Source: Liopterus haemorrhoidalis (taxonomy: Eukaryota; Arthropoda; Insecta; Coleoptera; Dytiscidae). Taken from it: a stretch of DNA of 64,000 bases. The stretch lies in the NCBI GenBank assembly GCA_963971575.1, contig OZ020622.1, positions 10,578,279-10,642,278 of the forward strand, given 5' to 3'. Position 1 is the first letter of the stretch. Each line of letters opens with the position of its first letter. A model generated the notes under the pieces. That model worked only from the letters and a program-made list of their open reading frames with translations. It ran no database searches and had not been told where the DNA came from. A program made the translations under genes and the position numbers. Shown here piece by piece: positions 56,314 through 64,000 of this stretch.

Positions 56314-57224
56314 CAAGGTGTGTAAATTAAGTAATCAGACTGGCAACATAGCGTTTGATCTGGCAACATTTGGGACGCGGGACTTGGAGAGGCGTCAAGT
56401 GAACATATGATACCCTTTCAGTACGAGTTTGAACTCGCTAGAGTAATTTTCTTGTCCGTAGCGATTTTTTTCGTCAACAGTTTTTTCTAGTGCGTTCTAA
56501 AAATGAGTGACATTCATATTGAGCAACGGTGTGCTATCAGGTTTTGCTTCAGACTTGGGCACAGTGCAACGGACTTTTGCAAAACTTCAGCAGGCCTACG
56601 AAGACAAAATTTTGTCAAGGAGTGGTTTTGGTGGTTTAAGGCATTTTCAGAAGGAAGACAGTTTGATTGAAGATGAAACACGCAGCGGAACGCCTTCATC
56701 TTCAAGAACCGATGAAAATGTCGACAGAATCCGGGATCTTGTGCTTTCAGATCGTTGGTTGACAGTCAGAATATTCGGGGATGAGTTGAATTTGGCTTAC
56801 ACTACCGTTCATCAGATTTTGACCAATGAATTGGGGATGAGACTGATGATGACAATGCGCCTTGTCACACAGTAATTTCAATAAACGAGTTTTTGGTCAG
56901 TAAAAACATTCCTGTGGCTCCTCAGCCTCCTTTATTGCCTTGTGACTTGAGTCTTTGTAACTTTTTCATCTTCCCAAGATTGAGAAATCACCTCAAGGGA
57001 CGTTATTTTGGGACACTTGAAAACATTCAAACGTCTCTAATCGACCAGCTGAAAGCTATTTCAGTATCCGAGTTCCAGCACTGCTATGAGGATTGGAAGA
57101 ACCGTCTCCAGCGCTGTGTGGCTACCCAAGGAAGTTCTTTTGAGGGAGACAATATTGAATTGTAATTCTATTCGAATACAAAAAAATTAAAAAATCAGTC
57201 CGGTTACTTAATTTACACACCTCG
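56314..57224 (+). mobile_element. internally deleted mariner, copy C
   Basis: CAAGGTGTGTAAATTAAGTA ATCAGACTG (56314-56342) and CAGTCCGGTTACTTAATTTA CACACCTCG (57196-57224), flanked by TA at 56312-56313 and 57225-57226. Same family as copies A and B. Confidence 0.92.
56504..57165 (+). pseudogene. mariner transposase lacking its middle, copy C
   Basis: From ATG at 56504: MSDIHIEQRCAIRFCFRLGH SATDF, then FVKEWFWWFKAFSEGR; a one-base gain at about 56661 shifts frame. The next frame continues IEDETRSGTPSSSRTDENVD RIRD and ELNLAYTTVHQILTNELGMR. There the sequence passes straight into DDDNAPCHT (second catalytic block, another frame), then SVKT-like remains and the C-terminus FPRLRNHLKGRYFGTLENIQ ending EGDNIEL at 57165. 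The third aspartate block is degraded (CDLSLCNFFIF). Compared with copy A, copy C keeps ten extra bases (TGATGATGAC) at the deletion junction. Confidence 0.88.
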
Positions 57225-57226
57225 TA

Positions 57227-58142
57227 CATTCGTCTCGAGTATTTTAGTCGCTTACTTCGGTCACCATCTGTGCTACCCAGAGCAGGAACCTGGTCAATAT
57301 CTCTGTCTGGGAACATCGCAGGGCTCCGCCTCTAACACCAAGAAATTATTGTGTTTTTTTTTTCAACTTTAATGTAGAAATCTTTGACTCGTAATTCGAT
57401 TTTTTTATAGGGCCACCTTAAAGTTTTTTTTTTTTTTTTTTCTTTCTTTCTTGATGTGGTGGAGCCAGGAGAGCAGATGACTTAATCCGTCAGAGACAGG
57501 GTAGAATAAAGGCCCATGAAAGGTTAACGATTAATGATTAAAATAATTAATGTGAGGGGGGAGGCGAGTATAATTTCAAAAATGTGCAAAAAATTACACT
57601 TATTATGAACCGTTCTTATTATCAAGCATATAATTTTCGGCACCAAACTTCAATTATAATTTCTAGATTAACTAATCGCAAAGAGTTAAATTATTCCCCA
57701 TAACTATAATTTAAACAAATTATTCTAATTACAATATATCTAAATACGATGTAGTTCCGTCATATTTGAAATAAATCGTACGTGACATAAACTCAGGGAC
57801 ATTTTTTACGTACTTGTCATGTAAATACACACTTAAAAACAATGTTTAAAAAAGAAACAACACATGTTATCAAATGTATAATTACAGATTATGACATTCT
57901 ATTGAATAAGACAAAAAAAAGTATTTTTTTCTTCTATACAAATGCACTTATATCACGTGTTAAAATTGTTGTTCGCACTTTATTATATAAGAAATTATTA
58001 AAAAAACAAAAACCACATTCTTAAATATTTTTAATAAAATATTCTGTGTTGATATCTACCCGTTATAGACTAGTCGTTTATTGATGAAGGGGTGAATGTG
58101 AACAATGTCAAAAGGGCACTAAGTGACACCCAGTCTCCGGCC
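57227..58142. other. no gene recognised
   Basis: A T-run at about 57426-57445 followed by TGTGGTGGAGCCAGGAGAGC may be the 3' end of a SINE or processed sequence, but no Pol III boxes are visible. Confidence 0.3.
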
Positions 58143-58145
58143 TTA

Positions 58146-58709
58146 AGCTGCATTCAGAGCTCTTTAAATTAAGAGGTTGTAGACTGTGCTTTGTTAGCTG
58201 TAAGTTATGTTTCTATACATTCTTTTTAACGTTGCACGTACCGTTCATAGCAAATTAGAAATTAATATGTTACGAATAGTCCGCAATCTGTGAATTTTGA
58301 AACCAACTATTTAGCTTCGTAAAATATTTTATATGTATTATCGTTCTTATAATTCTGTTGTCTTAGATTTTAACTACCTAATTACCTAAATTGATCATAT
58401 TTACTGTCCGTCTTTGTAATTTTGAGCAAGATTTGTTAACGATGACATTATGTTAGGTTATGTAAAGGCATTCGATAACTACGGTGTCACTGAGAGAATG
58501 CGATAGCCAATGTGTTTATATGTCTGTCTCATTAAAACATCTCACTAGCTATAAGTTTAGAAAATTATGCACAATCCACAACAAACAGCGTATTAAATTT
58601 GGAGGTCTGAACGGTTTCACGTCTTACCATATGACAAACTTCTGGTGACAGTGAACAGTCCATAAGATACAGTGCATAAGCAATTGATTTAAGAGCTCTG
58701 AATGCGGCT
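58146..58709. mobile_element. 560-bp Harbinger-like MITE, copy 2
   Basis: Nearly identical to 41940-42499 over the whole length and likewise flanked by TTA (58143-58145, 58710-58712). The left flank differs, so it is an independent insertion. Confidence 0.88.
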
Positions 58710-58712
58710 TTA

Positions 58713-59021
58713 CAGTGGTTCACAAGTAATGGCTTAAGTTTAAATATTGAAAAAACGAAAACAGTAGTTTTTAGTCTAAACAGACATTTGAATAATACTG
58801 AACTTCGGATGCCACTGTAAGGTTCCTTGGGTTCCACTTGGATGCCCAACTCACTTGGCAAGAGCACATAAACCACGTATCCAAAAAACTCAATAGTGTT
58901 GCATTTATGTTAAAACAACTGATGCTAACTGTGCCAACCGAGATTGTCAGAATTGCGTACTTCTCCTTTTTTCAATCTGCCATTAGCTATGGCATTGAGA
59001 TGTGGGGTGCGCCAACTGGCT
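58713..59021 (+). pseudogene. LINE RT fragment, Jockey superfamily
   Basis: WFTSNGLSLNIEKTKTVVFS opens the piece (the W-F-x-x-N-x-L-x-L-N-x-x-K-T motif); after a TAA near 58817 and a shift it continues VRFLGFHLDAQLTWQEHINH and SFFQSAISYGIEMWG. Both ends are truncated: by the MITE on the left and by a mariner fragment at about 59022 on the right. Confidence 0.8.
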
Positions 59022-59516
59022 GGCAAGTTGCATCGATGAACTCAATTCGACTTTTTGCGATGAAGCACCATCAAGGACTACTGTTAATCGATGGTTTGCC
59101 GACTTCAATCGTGGCCGTAGTATGCTTAAGGACGAATTTCGTGAAGGTCGTCCAAAATCGATTGTTGTTCCGGAAAACATTGATGCTGTGCGTGAACTGA
59201 TACTGCAAGATCGTCATGTGACTTATCGTGAGATTGAGGTATCCTTGGGCATTAGTGGGACCAGCATACGTTCACGATTGCATGAACATTTGGTCGTCTA
59301 AAAGATTTTTTCGCGTTGGATCCCACATAATTTGATAATCGGAGTGGAAAACGCCTCAATCGGAGTGGATAAAGTGCTTCGAAAATTAATTCAAACGCAT
59401 GCAAAAGTGTATTGATCTTCATGCAGAATATTTTGAAAAACAATTATTTATCAACCATTTTTGTTGATAAATAATTGTTTTTGATCTCAAATTCCGAAAT
59501 ATAAAGGCAACCCTCG
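59022..59516 (+). pseudogene. mariner transposase, both ends joined across a deletion
   Basis: From about 59022 the frame reads CIDELNSTFCDEAPSRTTVN RWFADFNRGR, then DEFREGRPKSIVVPENIDAV and the second helix-turn-helix GISGTSIRSRLHEHL with linker WIPHNL. A TAA at 59299 interrupts it. The sequence then jumps to a C-terminal piece (SEWIKCFEN, then RMQKCIDLHAEYFEK), so the entire catalytic centre is deleted. The end AAAGGCAACCCTCG (59516) plus TA is the 3' terminal repeat. The first 30 or so codons and the 5' repeat are replaced by the LINE fragment. Confidence 0.85.
59438..59480. repeat. perfect 18-bp hairpin
   Basis: AAACAATTATTTATCAAC and GTTGATAAATAATTGTTT with an 8-base loop, in the mariner 3' UTR. 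Confidence 0.85.
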
Positions 59517-59522
59517 TACCAT

Positions 59523-60190
59523 TAAATTTTGAGTAGGGTATCAAATGAAAGCCCTTAGTACGTTGATTAACGATCAAATTTTTATTTTTGCAAAATAAAT
59601 TATTTTGATGCGATTTTTACCAAAATTGTGCAAAAATAATTTTGTCCCACACCCTGTAGCCCAGATGGTTTAAACTAAAAATCTAAAAAAATTCTAAGTA
59701 ATGTATATTGGTGTGAACCGAAATAGTACAACAGGAATTTTTGATCAGATTATGTTTTCGGAAAATAACGCATTTTTTATGGTTTTTGGTTCACAAAGTA
59801 CAAAAGTTATACCAATGTAAGACACTCACATGCAAGGCGTACGATAGCGCAATGGGTTAGAGCACTGGTAAAATGCACTGGAAGCGAAGGGTTTCGAGTT
59901 CGAGTACGCAGTGAATTTTATTTTTTGTTTTTTTTTTTTGCATTTTTATTATGTTGAAATTATTTTGTCAAAACTCTAGTTATATTTTGATAAATGTTGT
60001 ATTTAATTTTTAAGAGCGTAAATTTAATAACCAGTCTTATTATATGATTAACACACGATAAATTATTTTAAAAATATCGTTCATTTTGCCGTGATTACTA
60101 CAAAGTAAAATTTGTCCTACACACTCAGCATTACCGCCTTCACTTATTATATACCTGCGAAACCCTGAAATGTGTGAATATTCACACTTC
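59523..60190 (-). repeat. inverted partial copy of the tRNA-bearing element
   Basis: CCTGTAGCCCAGATGGTTTA near 59655, AAATGAAAGCCCTTAGTACG near 59545 and ACCTGCGAAACCCTGAAATG TGTG near 60152 match 33885-34730 in reverse. The end with the ACAG run is missing, cut next to the mariner end at 59516. Confidence 0.7.
59838..59912 (+). other. tRNA-like cassette
   Basis: GCGTACG (59838) can pair with AGTACGC (to about 59909) as an acceptor stem. TAGCGCAATGGGTTAGAGCA is a near-perfect A box/D arm, CTGGT...ACTGG an anticodon-like stem with two G-U pairs, and GGTTTCGAGTTCG a weak B box. The anticodon loop lacks T33. It is probably a degenerate tRNA or SINE head. Confidence 0.55.
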
Positions 60191-60612
60191 ACATCAATTT
60201 TTATTTATATTCCATACAGCAAAATAAGAAAAAAAGAAACATTTTGAAAAAAAAAACAATACATTTTATTTTGTAGCGGATTAAAATCTTGTATTTTTAT
60301 GTAAACAAGAGTCCAACATTACAAATTATAAATAAAAATGAATGCAGAATAGTGCATAAATGAATACATTATACAATACAAATTCCCTATATAAATTTGT
60401 ATTCATAATATGAACAAACACGAACACATCTGTGGTGTGAAACATCTCATTTGCAAGTAAAAATTACCATTATAACTTATTTACTTTATGTATGATAGGG
60501 CTAATTAATATTGAACATATGAGTAATAATGTCACCCTCTATAGAAAAGGTGGTGTGACCACGAATTACTCATAGAAATGCTCACGCCAAAATGGGGTGG
60601 TTTTATAAAATA
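60191..60612. other. AT-rich spacer
   Basis: No supported feature. Confidence 0.35.
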
Positions 60613-60935
60613 TGTGTATTACACACCAGATTTGTTAAACGATAATCGTTAGCCTTACTATTAAAAAAATTAAATAACAACCTGAGATCTAATTCTGTAT
60701 ATAATCAAATCACAAGGGTGCCTCTATATATTAGGTCGTCAAGGATGAAATTTGTAGAAAAAAAAGGCAAGACAAAGAAAAGAAGGCCAATCTAGGCTAT
60801 TTGTTCTTTAAATTTGGCATCATTTCGTCCAGTTGGTTGCAGTATATTTCTGCTGTGATCGATAAGCCAAGATTTTTTTTTTAAAGTTACCTGTACGAAA
60901 TTTGGCGAACCAATTTGATATTGTCTAGGCACAGT
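60613..60935. repeat. duplicated segment, copy 1
   Basis: TTACACACCAGATTTGTTAA ACG to GGGTGCCTCTATATATTAGG (60620-60742) recurs at 62233-62345, and the adjoining mariner piece (GGTCGTCAAGGATGAAATTT, CCAGTTGGTTGCAG, CGAAATTTGG-GAACCAATTT) recurs at 62340-62455. The two copies bracket the LINE fragment. Confidence 0.75.
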
Positions 60936-62218
60936 TTTCTCGGAAGATGGAAAGCATCGTTCCTAACTAAAAAAGAAATACCAACCAACATCAAGGTAGA
61001 GATCTTCAAAAAAGTGACAGTACTGATTTTGACAAACGCCTCAGAATCCTGGACCACTACAGAGTCACACAGGTCCAAAATAAGAAGCTCCGAAATGAGA
61101 TTTTTAAGGAAAATCGAAGGTAAAACAAAATTAGACAGAATAATAAATGAAGTATTTAGAGAAAAACTAGGCACAAAACCAGTAGACTATAATAGAATAG
61201 GGCTGCCATAATTGTCGGACTACCGACCGGGACCCCCCCCCCCAAAAAAAACAACTTAAAAAAAACTTTTATCGACAATAATACCTTTATTATAAAAAAT
61301 TGCACAATATATTAAAAAAATTAAAAAATTTAAAGACAAAAAAAAATAATTAAATTAGAAATTGATAATAGGTATTCCAAGAGCAAAACGTTGGGATCAA
61401 TGGTGAATCATTTTAGAACACTCAGTTGGACAGGAAAAATTTGACGTTTTTTTTGCGGATGTGTCTTTATCAAATATAAAATAATATAATATAAATTAAT
61501 GGGCGATTCACTTTAATAAAACCAAATAGAACCTTACATTCCATTCTTCTCTTGCCTTGACTCTCCCCCTTCCCCGACTTCGGTGGCTTCTTTATCATCG
61601 CTCTTCTTTGCCCAATCATACTTCTCCGATGTTTTCGTTTTTTGGAGCAGTTCTTTTTCCCCTTTTATATAATTATAGAATTCAATGCAGGACATTTTAT
61701 AATTTAAAACACATTGAATTATGCTTTTCACGGTGTCAATAGAAAGCGAATTGCGCTCAATTTATATATAGTATGTATATATGTATATGTACAATATTAT
61801 CGAAAAATAATTTTTTAATATGCATAAATTTTAAATCGACCGGGACAAATGACTCTTGGACCGGGACACTGGGACACAAACCTCAAAACCGGGACATGTC
61901 CCGGTGTACCGGGACGTATGGCAGCCCTATAATAGAAGGACAGCTAAGATGGCTGGGACATATACACAGAATGAGTGAAGACAAAATAGTAAAAAGAGTT
62001 TTTGAAACAAGAACAGTGAAGAAAGATAAACCAGAAAGACCGAGAAAAACTTGGTACCAAGAAACAAAAGAAGCTGCAACGAAGAGAGGCGTAAAGTGGG
62101 AGGAGATAAAAAATATACAAAGGACAGAACACGATGGAAAGAAGTATGGAGAACAACACCAGAAAATAAGTAACTCGACTATAGCCTCACACCGCAAGGT
62201 AGAAAGGCTTCAGGATTA
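60932..62218 (+). pseudogene. LINE ORF2 C-terminus split by a hAT element
   Basis: CLGTVFSEDGK (thumb Y-L-G motif) starts the piece; after a shift come KEIPTNIKVEIFKKVTVLI, SESWTTTE, EMRFLRKIEGKTKLDRIINE and LGTKPVDYNR. The 732-bp hAT element follows. Beyond it the tail resumes EGQLRWLGHIHRMSEDKIVK, RPRKTWYQETKEA and ends RKVERLQD with TAA at 62217-62219. The organisation equals that of the remnant at 5370-5790, so the same LINE clade is present twice. The RT palm and endonuclease are missing. Confidence 0.85.
61198..61929. mobile_element. 732-bp non-autonomous hAT element
   Basis: TAGGGCTGCC starts and GGCAGCCCTA ends it; TAATAGAA flanks both (61190-61197 and 61930-61937). CCGGGAC words cluster near both ends (for example CGACCGGGACAAAT, ACCGGGACACTGGGACAC). 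It is inserted inside the LINE. Confidence 0.92.
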
Positions 62219-62232
62219 AGTAAAGTAAGTAG

Positions 62233-62345
62233 ATTACACACCAGATTTGTTAAACGATAATCGTTAGCCTTACTATTAAAATACATAACAACCTGAAATC
62301 TAATTCTGAATATAATCAAATCACAAGGGTGCCTCTATATATTAG
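62233..62345. repeat. duplicated segment, copy 2
   Basis: Same sequence as 60620-60742, about 95% identical, in the same orientation. Confidence 0.75.
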
Positions 62346-62755
62346 TTCGTCATTTCATCCAGTTGGTTGCAGCATATTTCTGCTGTGATCGATGAGCCAG
62401 GTTTTTAAGTTACCTGTACGAAATTTGGAGAACCAATTTGATATTGTCTGCTGCACAGTAACACTAGATCCAAATGCACTATTAACGTGTCGCGCGGTCT
62501 GCGATGCCGTAGTTCCACGTAAGAACGCATACTTCATAACAGTGGGAATTTCTGATCGGTCCATTTTCAACAAAATTAATTAAAAAAAAAAGTTTTTGGT
62601 ATTTTTTACAATATACAATTTCTTTAAACATGCGACATGTGTAACTTTCTAACAAAAAAAAAAAAGAATGGTAAAATATTAAGCCAATGTCAAATAATAA
62701 GCTGTTAAAGTTGGCAAGATTATTAACTACAAATTTCATCCTTGACGACCTGATA
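62336..62755 (-). mobile_element. third mariner family, internally deleted
   Basis: Right end TTTCATCCTTGACGACCTGA TATA (to 62755) is the inverse of TATATTAGGTCGTCAAGGAT GAAAT at 60735; the left end at 62336 keeps only TATATATTAGTTCGTC. About 420 bp survive out of an expected 1.3 kb. Confidence 0.7.
62355..62573 (-). pseudogene. mariner transposase N-terminus joined to C-terminus
   Basis: MLKMDRSEIPTVMKYAFLRG then TASQTARHVNSAFGSSVTVQ and TISNWFSKFRTGN are the first helix-turn-helix region. The frame then passes directly to a C-terminal piece, DHSRNMLQPTG, so the whole catalytic domain is deleted. Copy 1 of the duplication (60823-60930) contains the same C-terminal and start of N-terminal regions. 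Confidence 0.75.
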
Positions 62756-63250
62756 TAATGAATGCTTCCATAGGATTTGGCATAGAAAAAAACCAAATAA
62801 GTGCAGTTTCTGTATGGGACAAAATTCCAGCTGAATTTCATACTTTTTAACAATGTTTTCTTGTACATTTGTTTCAAAATGTGTATCATACGAACCATCT
62901 GTTGACAGTTATTTTAAATAACAAATCTGTTATGTAGGTCGTAAACTAATTCACACATGTTAAACTATTTGACCTATGACCTATTACCATAAACATTGCT
63001 TGATCGACACTTGATGGATGGTCTACTTTCATACCACGTTTCTTGTAACTTTCATATAATCCCATAAACGATATTAAGATTAAACAACAATAGAATTTAA
63101 GTATTAAATTTAAGTAGGATTAACTGGAAGTACTGTTTGTTTTTGACTTCAATGCAATCAAGTATTGTTATACAGTATCAGACCAAACACGATAAACTGC
63201 TTTACGAAACTTCGAACAGCGAAAGTTGAAAATTTTGATATCCGGAATAA
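62756..63250. other. AT-rich spacer
   Basis: No supported feature. Confidence 0.35.
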
Positions 63251-63251
63251 G

Positions 63252-63340
63252 ATGCAATAGACCAGTGTCTCTCAACCAGTGGTCCGCGGACTACTGGTGA
63301 TCCTTGACAAAATTTTAGTGGTCCGCGAAAGGATTATAAA
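63252..63340 (+). repeat. hAT-type MITE left end
   Basis: CCAGTGTCTCTCAACCAGTG GTCCGCGGAC resembles 30580 and 52014. GTGGTCCGCGA recurs at 63319. The right end is not evident. Confidence 0.55.
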
Positions 63341-63445
63341 TGATTATTTTTGAGATTTTTTGCAAATTTTTTAATGATCTTTTGTTTATTTTTTGATTTG
63401 TGATTTTTGTTAATTTTTCAGTGATTTTTTATTACTGAGATATTA

Positions 63446-63730
63446 TTGGGTTGTTACATAAGTCGGTTCGTTTTTTTTTTCAACTTTTATTCAATAAAAT
63501 ATACATTCTAAAAAAAAAAACTTTTATTATCAAATGTACTGTCCATTATTTTCTATCACTTTGGACAAACGCTCAGGCAATTTCATAATGTCATTTCTCC
63601 AGAAAGATTCGTCTTTGCTCTCGAAAAATCTGTAGAGGTGAATTTTGATATCGTCCAAAGGTGCGAAATTTTTTCCGTTAAGGGAATTTTGTAGAGAACG
63701 GAACAAATGGTAGTCGGAGCATATGGTCCA
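63446..63730 (-). pseudogene. fourth mariner family tail, inverted arm of a fold-back
   Basis: The terminal repeat TTGGGTTGTTACATAAGTCG GTTCG starts at 63446 after TA. On the minus strand the C-terminus reads SDYHLFRSLQNSLNGKNFA, LDDIKIHLYRFFESKDESFW and LPERLSKVIENNGQYI with stop at 63530. Only the part after the third catalytic aspartate is present. Confidence 0.85.
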
Positions 63731-63835
63731 GACATTGCACCATCCGACTACCATTTGTTCTGCTTTCTACAATATTCCTTAAACGGAAAAAATTTCGCAT
63801 CTGTGGACGATATCAAAATTCACCTGGACAGACTG
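63731..63835 (+). pseudogene. mariner tail, direct arm of a fold-back
   Basis: GPDIAPSDYHLFCFLQYSLN GKNFASVDDIKIHLDR repeats the same part of the transposase on the plus strand, starting just before the third aspartate. It ends abruptly at about 63835. The two arms share GAACAAATGGTAGTCGGA and its complement with a loop of 24 bases. Confidence 0.85.
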
Positions 63836-64000
63836 AATATATTATGTGTGTACACTCGTGAGGGCAGCCGATTTCTTTGTCTGGCGCTCCACAGGGGGCA
63901 ATGCGTAGTCACTCGAAACGACGATCTATCTATCTTTGTGTATTTTTCAGTATTTTTGTATTAGCTGTGTAGACGTGAAGTTTTCAGTGTTCTATTAGAG
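63836..64000. other. window end, no feature
   Basis: Contains GGCAGCCGATTTCTTTGTCT; nothing assignable. Confidence 0.3.

Overview
The window looks like arthropod, most probably insect, nuclear DNA: very AT-rich, no bacterial operon structure, dense in mariner, hAT and LINE families common in insects, and with only one weak candidate host gene. I cannot name the species; a repeat-rich beetle or hemipteran would fit. Almost every recognisable coding stretch belongs to a transposable element, and most are broken.

Layout. 1-15 kb: LINE fragments (2.3, 4.3, 5.4 and 5.9 kb), a mariner 3' half (3.4-4.3 kb), a Tc1/mariner-like transposase remnant (8.0-8.7 kb), MITEs, an internally deleted mariner (10.0-10.9 kb), a TRIM-like unit full of minisatellite (11.6-12.5 kb) and two transposase remnants separated by a TTAA-flanked MITE (13.5-14.4 kb). 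15.1-18.8 kb: a LINE with an intact 1063-aa endonuclease/reverse-transcriptase ORF and a 13-bp target duplication, inside an older inverted-repeat element. 20-26 kb: nested MITEs and a second LINE with intact ORF1 (218 aa) and ORF2 (980 aa). 26.7-29.3 kb: a MITE with identical 58-bp ends, then a tandem repeat broken by two truncated mariners. 30-35 kb: hAT-type elements (one holding a 5'-truncated LINE with a long TTTA tract) and a 1.07-kb inverted-repeat element carrying a tRNA-like cassette. 35.8-37.3 kb: a purine tract and a LINE tail with a restriction-like endonuclease domain. 38-48 kb: a long-TIR element, mariner and hAT remnants, a fold-back pair of mariner tails and a hAT element full of tandem repeats. 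49-57 kb: hAT elements, a MITE, a possible host exon (50.8 kb), a tRNA-derived SINE, a pogo-like remnant and a third copy of the internally deleted mariner. 58-64 kb: a second copy of the 560-bp MITE, a LINE/mariner chimera, a second copy of the tRNA-bearing repeat, a LINE split by a hAT element, and another fold-back mariner.

The elements relate to each other mainly by nesting and trans-mobilisation. Young insertions can be recognised by intact target duplications: 8 bp for hAT, TA for mariner, TTA for Harbinger-like MITEs, TTAA for piggyBac-like. Only the two LINEs could still encode complete proteins. The one host-gene hypothesis pairs a possible first coding exon near 40.0 kb with a phase-compatible last exon at 50.8-51.0 kb and a poly(A) signal, which would make the intervening elements intronic.
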